Positions 10,208 through 18,880 are shown, counted from the first letter of the stretch. The stretch is DNA of 64,000 nt from Limosilactobacillus reuteri subsp. reuteri (GCF_000016825.1 NC_009513.1:769001-833000), one strand, 5' to 3'. Notes: a model not told the origin generated them from the sequence alone. Numbers and translations: made by a program.

Positions 10208-10219
10208 AATGTTTAAAAT

Positions 10220-10954
10220 TTAATAGTATATTGTAGGTGTAGCACTTTTGCCTTCATTGATTGTCATTTGAGTAACATGTAAAGGAAAAATATTGTTCTT
10301 CATATTAAAACAATTTTTTCCAGGATCGTAATCCTTGATAAAATTCATTTTCTTAAATGACATTAAAGTTTCATGAACTACTTGCCTTAGGAGTGCTAGA
10401 TGTAACTCTTTGAAGGGAATCCCTGGCATATTTGGCATTTTAGTTGCTTGTAAAGAATATATATCATTCTTTAAGTTATAGTATTTTTCATTTAGCTCAG
10501 GGTCAATGTGAGCTCCGCCATCTTTATTTACAATGAATCTAACAAGTTCTTTTCTGGTGAATGAGGTATCTGAGGCAATTAAAATTCTTCCGTTCCACCA
10601 ATGTTCAAAACTAATATAGTGACCAATTTCTAAATTTTTTTCATAGCATGATGGAAGATAAACATATTTGCCAGCAACAAATGCATTAGTAACACTTCCT
10701 CCATATATAATTGGCTTTTCACCAAATTGACAAGTAGACAAAAATTGATCTTTATTAACTTCCGGAATAAGGTTTATTAATATATCTCCATAGCTTTGTT
10801 GATAGAATAAAGTTCGTAATTGTGGAGTAGCCATTTTTATAGCTGTTCTCTCTCCACTATCGTATAGCTTTGCTGCATAATTTAAGAATTTAAGCTGTTC
10901 AATAAAAGCATCATAATATTCGCTTTGTGATCTTCTTATTTTTCTGTTAACCAT
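10220..10954 (-). CDS. uncharacterised protein, 244 residues, GGAHxD motif
   Basis: The function is unknown. The protein has no signal peptide or membrane segment. The N-terminal part (YYDAFIEQLKFLNYAAKLYD, then ERTAIKMATPQLRTLFYQ) and the later KDGGAHIDPELNEKYYNL form a pattern I associate with a widespread family of uncharacterised bacterial proteins. No catalytic motif is evident. It sits between integrase and the small acidic gene, and its AAAGGAG binding site overlaps the start of the divergent gene. It may be a phage-carried accessory gene. Confidence 0.8.
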   Translation of the reverse strand: MVNRKIRRSQSEYYDAFIEQLKFLNYAAKLYDSGERTAIKMATPQLRTLFYQQSYGDILINLIPEVNKDQFLSTCQFGEKPIIYGGSVTNAFVAGKYVYLPSCYEKNLEIGHYISFEHWWNGRILIASDTSFTRKELVRFIVNKDGGAHIDPELNEKYYNLKNDIYSLQATKMPNMPGIPFKELHLALLRQVVHETLMSFKKMNFIKDYDPGKNCFNMKNNIFPLHVTQMTINEGKSATPTIYY

Positions 10955-10967
10955 TGAGGTGACTCCT

Positions 10968-11195
10968 TTGAATAAAAATATTATTATTGTTAATGATAAA
11001 AAAGATATTGATAATATTACTGAATTGGAATCTTTTTATTCAGAATTTCCAACTGATAGTAATATAGGCATTGATGAGCTAAAGACACTGATGACTGGAA
11101 AAGCCTTAATAGATGTATCTGATGGTGAGTATATACATTGGTTACAGCTAGATAAACATGCTTTAAGATTTGCAAAGACTATACTAGAAAAATAA
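10968..11195 (+). CDS. small acidic protein, 75 residues
   Basis: The family is not recognised. The protein is acidic (Asp/Glu rich), soluble, and carries an IDVSDGEYIHWLQLDKHALRF segment that looks like an ordered domain. I chose the TTG at 10968 because GAGGTGA lies six bases upstream; a GTG at 10959 would overlap that site. It is the only plus-strand gene in the remnant. Only 13 bp separate its start from that of the opposite gene, so its promoter must lie inside the neighbour. It ends just before a strong terminator. Confidence 0.6.
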   Translation: MNKNIIIVNDKKDIDNITELESFYSEFPTDSNIGIDELKTLMTGKALIDVSDGEYIHWLQLDKHALRFAKTILEK

Positions 11196-11212
11196 CTTGT
11201 AATTACAATAAT

Positions 11213-11243
11213 TTCATCCCTTGTTGCAGCAGGGGATGTTTTT
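11213..11243. terminator. bidirectional terminator in the prophage remnant
   Basis: A nine-base stem CATCCCTTG / CAGGGGATG with loop TTGCAG is followed by TTTTTTAT on the plus strand. It lies between two convergent genes, and the minus strand also has AT-rich flanks. Confidence 0.85.
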
Positions 11244-11246
11244 TAT

Positions 11247-11696
11247 TTAGTTGTTGTCATCGTGCATTACATCATAGAGTGATTCGCCATCGTAAGACAT
11301 GTATAAAACTTTATCTGTGTTTTCAGGATTAACAATTGCAATAGGTGTCTTAATATGACAATCATCATAAATTGTTTCTGATAAGTCATCGATTGATTTG
11401 GTAAGCTTGTTCCAATCGTGTTCAGACTCATCACCGTCAAGAACAGCGATCATTTCATCTTCAAATTCTTCATCAGTAGGTTTAATAGCAATAACGTCAT
11501 TTTCTTTATCGTAGTAAACATCTGCAGAATCACCATATTCTTCTTGCATGATAGACACTGCCTTGTTAATTCTAGAACGTTTTGACGCTTGAACTACTGT
11601 AATATTGCTACTATTCGTATTAACAACAACCGTCGTGGTAGCGAGGGAAACCCCAGCAAGGCCCACTGCCAACATAATCTTAAAACCTTTATTCAT
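11247..11696 (-). CDS. secreted acidic protein, 149 residues
   Basis: The N-terminus is a classical signal peptide: MNKGFKIMLAVGLAGVSLA, further hydrophobic residues and a likely cleavage near VVQA-SK (residues 37-38). The mature part is about 110 residues, strongly acidic (many Asp/Glu), without a lipobox, membrane anchor or LPxTG, so it is probably released or loosely held at the surface. The family is not recognised. The GGAGGAG site is close to the ATG. The promoter region carries the dyad at 11725-11747 that is also found before the next secreted gene. A superinfection-exclusion or host-interaction role is a guess from position. Confidence 0.75.
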   Translation of the reverse strand: MNKGFKIMLAVGLAGVSLATTTVVVNTNSSNITVVQASKRSRINKAVSIMQEEYGDSADVYYDKENDVIAIKPTDEEFEDEMIAVLDGDESEHDWNKLTKSIDDLSETIYDDCHIKTPIAIVNPENTDKVLYMSYDGESLYDVMHDDNN

Positions 11697-11724
11697 AAAT
11701 AAACTCCTCCGATTTCAACTTTTA

Positions 11725-11755
11725 ACGTCAATCAGTATTTGGACGTACATAGTTA
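11725..11755 (-). promoter_or_regulatory. -10 region plus 23-bp dyad operator, copy 1
   Basis: On the minus strand a TAACTAT -10-like box (11755-11749) is followed after one base by a 23-bp element (11747-11725) bounded by TACGTC and GACGT. The identical 23-mer recurs at 12283-12305 with the same spacing to its own TAnnnAT box and 29-30 bp before the start codon. The palindromic ends suggest a protein operator at the transcription start. Confidence 0.65.
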
Positions 11756-11794
11756 CTTGTTCTCTTTTACAAGTTTTTCCAATTACTTTCTCAT

Positions 11795-12253
11795 TTATTT
11801 ATAACTATCTGTTAAAACCATAATGGCATTTTTACCAAAATACTTTTTAGCAAACCAACTATTAGCTTGTGTTTTTTCAATTTCAAGACGACCATTAAGC
11901 TGACCTTTAATCGTTATAGGATCACCAACAGCAATGCGTTTTTTATGCTTGCGACCTTGTAAAACGGTGAAATAATAGTTAGTACTTTCAGGAGTATTAG
12001 TGAAAATTATTCGTTCATTATGGTGTTTATCATAGCTAATACTTTGTACATAGAATTTCTTTATTGATACATCGGTAAATAAATCTGAGTCATCATACTG
12101 ATTCATGTTATTCACATCAAATTTACTAGTTATATCTGGATAATCATCGTTTGTTGATGCTGCATATACATAATTATTATTTGCTAGTGAAGTAGTAACC
12201 GTTCCTCCACAAATTCCTAACAAGCTAAGTGCGATTATGTTTTTGAACTTCAT
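11795..12253 (-). CDS. secreted protein, 152 residues, possible OB-fold
   Basis: The signal peptide is MKFKNIIALSLLGICGG followed by a small-residue stretch with likely cleavage at VYA-AS (near residue 31). The mature part has an Asp/Asn-rich stretch, then beta-rich sequence with VGDPITIKGQLNGRLEIEK, which resembles the core of small secreted OB-fold proteins; I cannot assign a family. LGIC does not meet the lipobox rule. Position and promoter element pair it with the secreted gene at 11247-11696, although the two proteins do not look homologous. Confidence 0.75.
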   Translation of the reverse strand: MKFKNIIALSLLGICGGTVTTSLANNNYVYAASTNDDYPDITSKFDVNNMNQYDDSDLFTDVSIKKFYVQSISYDKHHNERIIFTNTPESTNYYFTVLQGRKHKKRIAVGDPITIKGQLNGRLEIEKTQANSWFAKKYFGKNAIMVLTDSYK

Positions 12254-12282
12254 AAGTAAATCTCCCTAACATTCAGCTTTTT

Positions 12283-12313
12283 ACGTCAATCAGTATTTGG
12301 ACGTAGATCATTA
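12283..12313 (-). promoter_or_regulatory. -10 region plus 23-bp dyad operator, copy 2
   Basis: The 23-bp element at 12305-12283 is identical to that at 11725-11747, with TACGTC and GACGT ends, and is preceded after one base by TAATGAT (12313-12307). A TTCACG 17 bp further upstream could be the -35 box; it lies in the 3' end of the broken repressor gene. Confidence 0.65.
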
Positions 12314-12910
12314 TTTAATGCTCCATGAAACGTGAACCGCCTTACCAATAATTCGACCTGGAATATCTTTATCTAAGATAATTGGGCCGAATTCTTTATT
12401 ATCTGGCATTAGCATAATTAGATTTCCTTAGTGCTTAACACGTTTCAGTGTCGCTTCATTATCACCATCAACGAGAGCAGCAGCTATTTCACCATCTTCC
12501 ACTGTGGGCTGTTCTCTAATGGTTACAATTGAACCGTCGTGAATGGTTGGTTCCATGCTTTTACCTTTGCAACGCAGAGCAAAGAGGTTACCTTTTGGGA
12601 AAAATCTCTTCAACGTAACCTTCAATATTCTCTTCAGCTGTGATAGGATCCCCACAGGCAATTTCGCCAATGAAGGGGATGCTAACATGCTGAAATTTAT
12701 CTCCTAATGGATAAATTATATTAGTTGGCACTTTAGAATTGCTATTTTTTCTTGGTTAATGTTATATCCCATCAGCCAACCTTCATCAACATTTAAAGCT
12801 TTTACTAGTGAATGAAGCTTGTCTTGCTTGGCCTCGTATTTTCCTTTTAGATAATCACAAATTGAATTTCTTCCAATATTTACTCGTCTTGCTAATTCTG
12901 CTGTTTTATT
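12311..12910 (-). pseudogene. CI-type phage repressor (HTH + S24 peptidase), disrupted
   Basis: Three reading frames together spell a CI/LexA-like repressor. The first, from 12910, gives an HTH_3 domain (ELARRVNIGRNSICDYLKGK, then LVKALNVDEGWLMGYN); it lacks its first roughly 20 residues. A one-base loss in an A run near 12750 shifts to the linker frame (PLGDKFQHVSIPFIGEIACG). A second shift at the T/C/A run near 12600 enters the S24 frame with the catalytic Ser in GKSMEPTI and Lys in ATLKRV. The TAA at 12428-12430 replaces a sense codon; the frame then continues to GRIIGKAVHVSWSIK. The gene cannot make intact repressor. Confidence 0.88.
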
Positions 12911-12915
12911 TTAGC

Positions 12916-12955
12916 ACAGTTTTATGTACATATTTAAAAGCGTACAAAAAACTGT
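12916..12955. promoter_or_regulatory. repressor operator-like inverted repeat
   Basis: Two 15-bp arms, ACAGTTTTATGTACA (12916-12930) and CGTACAAAAAACTGT (12941-12955), match as an inverted repeat at 13 of 15 positions around a 10-bp spacer. Each arm ends in a GTAC core. On the minus strand TTGTAC and TAAAAC lie 17 bp apart within it, so the operator would overlap the repressor gene's own promoter. This is the layout of a CI-Cro switch whose cro side has been lost. Confidence 0.65.
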
Positions 12956-12960
12956 ATAGC

Positions 12961-13297
12961 TATCTCTGACTATGATAATGATTAGCCTGTAATATAGTAG
13001 GTCAGGAAAAATGATCAAAAATTAAAAGGAAGTCAAAGCGATTTGTTTTGATTTTGCTATTCCAGATATATTAATCGGCATTTCTTTTTTAATTAAATGA
13101 AGTAAGGACAGAATCACAAATTTTATAGAATTCATGCCCATGATCAAGATAGGCAACTTGTGCAACTGATAACTCAAAATTATGCAGTATCATTCGATTA
13201 AACATGGTGGGTTTTTATACTCGCTCAATACTGCAGTCCTCATCAAATTAGCGTATCATAGATAATGTAATCGCTATTATTTGAGGAGGAAATAAAT
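12961..13297. other. AT-rich stretch without a supported gene
   Basis: The stretch has no ORF over 40 codons that I can support. On the minus strand a 38-codon frame (13205-13089) reads MFNRMILHNFELSVAQVAYL and onward. A 19-codon frame follows in another phase. Both look like remains of decayed coding sequence, without a good ribosome binding site. The right end carries the GGAGGAAA binding site of the dipeptidase. The right junction of the prophage remnant probably lies somewhere here. Confidence 0.5.
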
Positions 13298-14713
13298 ATG
13301 CAAAATAAAGATGCTTGTACATCAATCATGGTCGGTAAAAAGGCTTCTCTCGATGGTGCTAATTATATTGCCCGTAATGAAGATCGTGTAAAGGCAATTG
13401 AACCTAAGCAATTTTTAGTAAAACCGGCAGTAAAAGAACGCCATGAAACCTACGTATCACCTTACAACAAAGTAACTATAGCCTTGCCAGAAGAGGGAAT
13501 GCGTTATACCTCTACGCCTACTCTTGACCAAACAGCCGGACCTAATGAAGAAGATGGAATTAATGAAGCAAATGTGGCAGCTTCCTTTACTGAGAGTGTT
13601 TATGCAAACGATCGGGTGTTAGCATATGATCCATACGTAAAAAATGGCCTGGCAGAAGACTCACTTTGTACTTTAGTATTACCGTATATTCATTCTGCCC
13701 GTGAAGGAGTTGAATATACTGGAAAATTAATTGCTGAATTGGGCTCGGCTGAGGGAAACGGAATGCAATTTGCAGATGCAGATGATATTTGGTATATGGA
13801 AGTAGTGACTGGTCACCAATGGGTTGCAGTTCGTATTCCTGATGATTGTTATGCTGTTACTCCTAACCAGGTAGCAATTGAAGATATCGATTTTGACGAT
13901 CCTGATAATTATATGTGGGCTGATGGAATTCAAGAGTTTGTTGAAGAACATCAATTAAACCCTGACCATGACCGGTGGGATTTCCGCCATATTTTTGGTA
14001 CCAGTACACAAAAAGACCGTCATTACAATACACCGCGGACCTGGTTTGCTCAACGTTACCTTAGTCCTAACGCTTCATTGGGTCAACGTCCCGAAGATTC
14101 TGAAATGCCATTTATCCGTAAGGCTGAATTTAAGATTGCTAATGAAGACATCCAATATGTTCTAAAATCGCATTTTAATGAGACACCTTACGACCCAATG
14201 GGGGATGCTCCTGAACGTAAGACTTACCGGGCTATCTCTTTATCACGGACGGCCCAATCACATATTTTACAAATGCGCAATCTGAATAAATATAAAACAA
14301 GTATTCATTGGATTGAATTAGGGGTCCCAGCCTTTAACCCTTATGTTCCATTTTTTGCTAATGCTGACGATACTGATGAATCATATCGAAATGTACCGGA
14401 AAAAATGAACTTAGAGTCTGCATTCTGGTTAAATGAAGCCTTAGCAGAGGTCGTTGAAAGTCATTATCAAGAATTTATGGAAAAAGATGAAGACTACCAA
14501 AAAGAATTAAATGAATGGGCACGCCGTAAAATTGCGCAGGTTGATAAAGAAGCAGCTAGTCTTGAAGGCCAGGCACTAATTGATTATCTAACGGAGCAAA
14601 ATCATGAAATAGCTTCCCATTATAATGAACGAACAAAGGCACTCTTCTTTGAATTATTAACTGAAGGCTGTGAGCTTTCAAAGATGTCATTTAAGATGGA
14701 TCCCAACCTTTAA
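13298..14713 (+). CDS. pepD: C69-family dipeptidase
   Basis: PepD/PepDA enzymes are N-terminal-nucleophile dipeptidases that cleave a broad range of dipeptides in the cytoplasm and supply amino acids to lactobacilli. The nucleophile is Cys7 in MQNKDACTS, which also places the start. Family segments include YIARNEDR, NEEDGINEANVA and the central EVVTGHQWVAVRIPDD. The 471-residue length matches lactobacillar dipeptidases. It has a GAGGAGGAAA binding site and is the first clearly host-type gene after the prophage remnant. Confidence 0.92.
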   Translation: MQNKDACTSIMVGKKASLDGANYIARNEDRVKAIEPKQFLVKPAVKERHETYVSPYNKVTIALPEEGMRYTSTPTLDQTAGPNEEDGINEANVAASFTESVYANDRVLAYDPYVKNGLAEDSLCTLVLPYIHSAREGVEYTGKLIAELGSAEGNGMQFADADDIWYMEVVTGHQWVAVRIPDDCYAVTPNQVAIEDIDFDDPDNYMWADGIQEFVEEHQLNPDHDRWDFRHIFGTSTQKDRHYNTPRTWFAQRYLSPNASLGQRPEDSEMPFIRKAEFKIANEDIQYVLKSHFNETPYDPMGDAPERKTYRAISLSRTAQSHILQMRNLNKYKTSIHWIELGVPAFNPYVPFFANADDTDESYRNVPEKMNLESAFWLNEALAEVVESHYQEFMEKDEDYQKELNEWARRKIAQVDKEAASLEGQALIDYLTEQNHEIASHYNERTKALFFELLTEGCELSKMSFKMDPNL

Positions 14714-14779
14714 GCGACTTTGAATATTGACATTTTTCTCTTTGTTATTAAAATATAATTAATATAAAATGAGAGAAGG

Positions 14780-15862
14780 ATGAAAATGAGAATTCAAGCA
14801 ACCGATGAACGGCATTATCTAGTAGAAGTTTTTACAAAATTGGGATTTAACCACGATGACAGTCAATTATTAGCAGACACTCTAGTTGATGCGGATTTGC
14901 GCGGGATCTCATCTCATGGGATTCAACGATTAGCATGGTATCGTCGGATGATTAAAGAAGGAACGATTATTCCTCAAAATAAGGCTAAAATTATTCGTGA
15001 GTTACCAGGATCTGTCCTTGTTGACGCTAACCAAAATATGGGACAGCTCGCAACGGTTTTAGCGACTCAAAAAATAATTGAAAAGGCTAAGAAAACAGGG
15101 GTGGCAATTGCTGTTATTCGCAATTCGAATCACTTCGGCACCGCTGGTTACTATACAAGATTAGCGTTAGAAGCTGGATTGGTAGGAGTTGCCCTTACTA
15201 ACACTCGTCCCTTGGTAGTCCCAACTAATGCTACTCAGGCTTTTCTTGGGTCTAATGCCTTTGCGTTTGGCTTTCCTGCTTCTCCATATCCATTTATGTT
15301 TGATGGTGCTACTTGTGTTGTTTCCGGTGGAAAAATTCAAGTTCATGCTAAAAAAGGAGAACCGTTGCCCGGCGAATGGGCAGTTGATAAAGATCGGCAG
15401 GTAGTAACTGATGCGCAAGAGGCAGAAGATATTCTTGCCACCGCGGCCTTTACTGAAGGGGAACAAAAGGGTGGAGGAGTTCTCACTCTTGGCGGAAGCA
15501 ATGAGGAAAATTCTAATTATAAGGGGATGGGAAACTCAATTGTAATTGAATTATTGACGGGTATTTTAGCCCAAGGATCTATCTCTGCCGATACTGTTAG
15601 TGGCAAACATGATTTTAGCCAATTTGTAATGGTTCTTAACCCAGCATTCTTTGGTGATCCAGAGGTATTGAAGAAAGATGCCACATCAATGTTAGATCGA
15701 ATTCGCCAGCTTGAACATATTCCTGGTAAAGAAATTTGGGTACCCGGTGATCGTGAGTACCGTTTATTAGCAGAAAATAAAGAAAAAGGTGTCACAATTG
15801 ATGAAAAGACCTATCAAGAAATGAAAGAAATAGGAACTGAACTTGGTATTGATGTTCCTTAA
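14780..15862 (+). CDS. malate/L-lactate dehydrogenase family oxidoreductase (Ldh2 type)
   Basis: This belongs to the NAD(P)-dependent Ldh2/malate/ureidoglycolate dehydrogenase family, which is unrelated to the ldhL fold. Family signatures are DLRGISSHGIQRL near residue 39, RNSNHFGTAGYYTRLA near 114 (with the conserved His) and GSNAFAFGFPA near 156. The substrate (malate, lactate, sulfolactate or another 2-hydroxyacid) cannot be told from the sequence. The 360-residue length is normal. The start is ATG at 14780 with an AGAAGGA site. It is probably monocistronic, with a TTGACA at 14727. Confidence 0.88.
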   Translation: MKMRIQATDERHYLVEVFTKLGFNHDDSQLLADTLVDADLRGISSHGIQRLAWYRRMIKEGTIIPQNKAKIIRELPGSVLVDANQNMGQLATVLATQKIIEKAKKTGVAIAVIRNSNHFGTAGYYTRLALEAGLVGVALTNTRPLVVPTNATQAFLGSNAFAFGFPASPYPFMFDGATCVVSGGKIQVHAKKGEPLPGEWAVDKDRQVVTDAQEAEDILATAAFTEGEQKGGGVLTLGGSNEENSNYKGMGNSIVIELLTGILAQGSISADTVSGKHDFSQFVMVLNPAFFGDPEVLKKDATSMLDRIRQLEHIPGKEIWVPGDREYRLLAENKEKGVTIDEKTYQEMKEIGTELGIDVP

Positions 15863-15881
15863 TAATTGATAAACTCCTTCA

Positions 15882-16013
15882 AATCCGGATAAGCGAAAGT
15901 GGCTTACTTCGGCAATTTTAGCGAGTGAACTTAGAAAAAAGGGTTATAAGGATAAATTAATAGAAGACTTCCTTGATGATTTTGCACGTGACTTGAAAAA
16001 TGATCAAAAATAG
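15882..16013 (+). pseudogene. C-terminal tail of a lost gene
   Basis: An open frame without a start codon reads NPDKRKWLTSAILASELRKK and continues about 24 residues (GYKDKLIEDFLDDF onward) to a TAG at 16011. Its helical, coding-like composition and in-frame stops upstream suggest the 3' remnant of a regulator or helper gene removed by deletion. The family is not recognised. Confidence 0.4.
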
Positions 16014-16014
16014 G

Positions 16015-16056
16015 TAAAAAAACTCCCAACGTTTTACTAAACGCTGAGAGTTTTTT
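16015..16056. terminator. bidirectional terminator downstream of ldhL
   Basis: The stem AAAAAACTC..AACGTTT / AAACGC..GAGTTTTTT has a TACT loop and T runs on both strands. It lies 40 bp beyond the ldhL stop and after the plus-strand gene tail. Confidence 0.85.
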
Positions 16057-16095
16057 AGTAGCACGATAATCTATCGTTCTATTTATGAATATGGC

Positions 16096-17088
<993 letters not shown>

Positions 17089-17161
17089 TTATTTGAGATT
17101 TCTCTCACAGTAATGATTATAACATTCCGCAGAAAAATTACTATAAGATTTTATAGATAAA

Positions 17162-17353
17162 TTAGTTAGTAAATAAGCCTGCTCCTAAGATAATGACTGC
17201 TAAAAGGATCGCTGGCCAAAGTAAAACATGAATTAATGTCCCGATTAATAGAATAAGAAGGATTAGACCAATGAACTTAACCGTTAAAACCCCAATCTTC
17301 CATAGCAGCCAGCAGATAAGAATAGCAATTAAGAGACTCACTATTGTAATCAC
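17162..17353 (-). CDS. small integral membrane protein, 63 residues
   Basis: Almost the whole protein is hydrophobic, with two or three predicted membrane segments (about 3-20, 24-46 and 47-61) and no charged loops of note. The family is not recognised. The ATG is preceded by AAGGTGA. It lies upstream of ldhL on the same strand, separated by the ldhL promoter region. Confidence 0.6.
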   Translation of the reverse strand: MITIVSLLIAILICWLLWKIGVLTVKFIGLILLILLIGTLIHVLLWPAILLAVIILGAGLFTN

Positions 17354-17504
17354 CTTTCCTTAAAGTATTGTGAACATAGTATAGCATTTTTTTGAAAATT
17401 AAAGTTTAAACATAGATTAAACTTTGGAACGTTGGTGACCTGTGCTAAAATATACCTATCTAGGGAGATTAATTTAAAATTGATCAGGAATAATAATAGA
17501 GGAG

Positions 17505-17843
17505 GTGGTTACCATTCTGAATCGAACTAAGCAATTTATGCGCGACAATGATTTAATGTATAAAAAAGAGTACATTCGGCCAATGATGACACCCCAACAC
17601 GTATATGTGTTCCGCTTTGGTAAACACAGACTAAATAATCGGGTAATTGTTCGTTATTCCCATACTTGGACCGGACGATTAAAAATTAACGAGATTGATG
17701 TTCGGTTGCATCACCAACATCATCCCCGTATTTTCTTGACTGAGTCCGACTTAATCGATTACTTAAGTCATCATTTAGAAAAAGAAAAGAAACGCGAACA
17801 AGAACGACCACATATTAGTAAAGTTGATAATGAAAATGATTAG
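17505..17843 (+). CDS. hypothetical protein, about 110 residues
   Basis: The function is unknown. The protein is basic and His-rich in the middle (VRLHHQHHPR), with a charged Lys/Glu tail. The start is uncertain. GTG at 17505 overlaps the only good ribosome binding site (GAGGAGGTGG, 17498-17508). In-frame ATT at 17514 or CTG at 17517 would be correctly spaced instead, and no in-frame ATG occurs before residue 12. A strong terminator follows. Confidence 0.7.
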   Translation: MVTILNRTKQFMRDNDLMYKKEYIRPMMTPQHVYVFRFGKHRLNNRVIVRYSHTWTGRLKINEIDVRLHHQHHPRIFLTESDLIDYLSHHLEKEKKREQERPHISKVDNEND

Positions 17844-17863
17844 ACTTTATTAAGTTGGTATTT

Positions 17864-17903
17864 ATCGTGACCATTTACTTTTATTGTGGTCACGATTTTA
17901 TTA
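17864..17903 (+). terminator. terminator before prmA
   Basis: A ten-base perfect stem, ATCGTGACCA / TGGTCACGAT, with a 13-base loop, is followed by TTTATTATTT. Confidence 0.88.
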
Positions 17904-17920
17904 TTTAAGGAGGTCATTAA

Positions 17921-18880
17921 ATGGATTGGACAGCAATAAAGGTAATAACTTCTAGTGAGGCTGTTGAAGCAGTTAGCTATATTTTGACGGATATGGGAGC
18001 ACAAGGCGTTCAAATTGAAGATGCCGCTGATTTTGCAAACTTACATGAGGGAAAGTATGGGGACCACGGTGAATTTATTGATCCATCATCAATTCCGCAC
18101 CGAAAAAATGGCGCAGCAGTATCTGGATATTTCCCCCAAAACGTATTTGTTCCTGAACTATTGCCAACTATCCATCAACGAGTAGCAAAATTAAGGGAGT
18201 ACGGCTTGAATCCAGGAGAAAATGATGTTTCGGCAGCGACCGTCGATAATCAACAATGGGCAACAGTTTGGCAAAAGTATTATCACCCATTAAGAGTAAC
18301 GGATCAGTTAACGATTGTTCCGCAATGGGAAGAATACCAGCCAGCAGATCCTAAAGAAAAATTAATCTTTCTTGATCCAGGAATGGCTTTTGGCACCGGA
18401 ACTCACCCAACTACTCGTTTAATGCTTGAAGCCCTTGAAAAAACAATTGTTGGTAATGAATATGTAATCGATGTCGGGACAGGTTCTGGTGTTTTAAGTA
18501 TTGCTGCCAAGCACTTAGGAGCAGGAAAAGTTGATGCTTATGATATTGACGAAGTAGCGGTCAACTCAGCAAAAAAGAATCTTGCACTAAATCCGGTCGC
18601 TAAAGACGTTAAGGTTGGTATAAATAGCCTGTTAGATGGAATCCATACCAAGGCAGATTTGATTGTGGCTAATATTCTTGCGGAAATCATCGTGCCTCTT
18701 ATTCCTCAAGCATACGAAAATCTTAAACCGGGTGGCAAGTTCCTAGTTTCTGGAATCATTGATGATAAGGCTCCGTTGATTCGTCAAAAGTTGCAAGAGC
18801 AAGGATTCATAATTGATGATGAGCAGCAGATGAAGGACTGGCATGGAATGATTGCCCACAAGCCAACCGAGGTGAAATAA
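17921..18880 (+). CDS. prmA: ribosomal protein L11 methyltransferase
   Basis: PrmA trimethylates ribosomal protein L11 using S-adenosylmethionine. The SAM motif is [19 protein letters not shown] near residue 182. [14 protein letters not shown] (near 152) and [12 protein letters not shown] (near 247) are PrmA signatures. The 319 residues include the N-terminal L11-binding domain. It has an AAGGAGG site, and its stop codon abuts the rsmE start, so prmA-rsmE are translationally coupled. Confidence 0.96.

Larger units (their letters stand above)
8861..12960. mobile_element. prophage remnant, lysogeny module only
   Basis: The segment contains a tyrosine integrase, an uncharacterised gene divergent from a small acidic gene, two genes for secreted proteins, a broken CI-type repressor and a repressor-operator-like dyad. 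This is the gene order of a temperate phage lysogeny module read from integrase to the CI/Cro switch. Lytic genes are absent to the right, where host-type metabolic genes resume. I could not identify a direct repeat marking attL and attR, so both limits are approximate. Confidence 0.75.

Noticed and set aside
9974..10216. 80-codon plus-strand frame covering the integrase start and the hairpin upstream
   Set aside because: It is mostly antisense to int, and the part outside int runs through a terminator-like hairpin. It has no good binding site; I kept only the hairpin and a possible RNA.
11725..12305. The two identical 23-mers as a minimal CRISPR array
   Set aside because: They are 558 bp apart with genes between, and are placed as promoter elements; no cas genes are present.
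8786..13297. attL/attR direct repeats of the prophage
   Set aside because: I compared the lepA downstream region with 12960-13297 by eye and found no convincing shared core.
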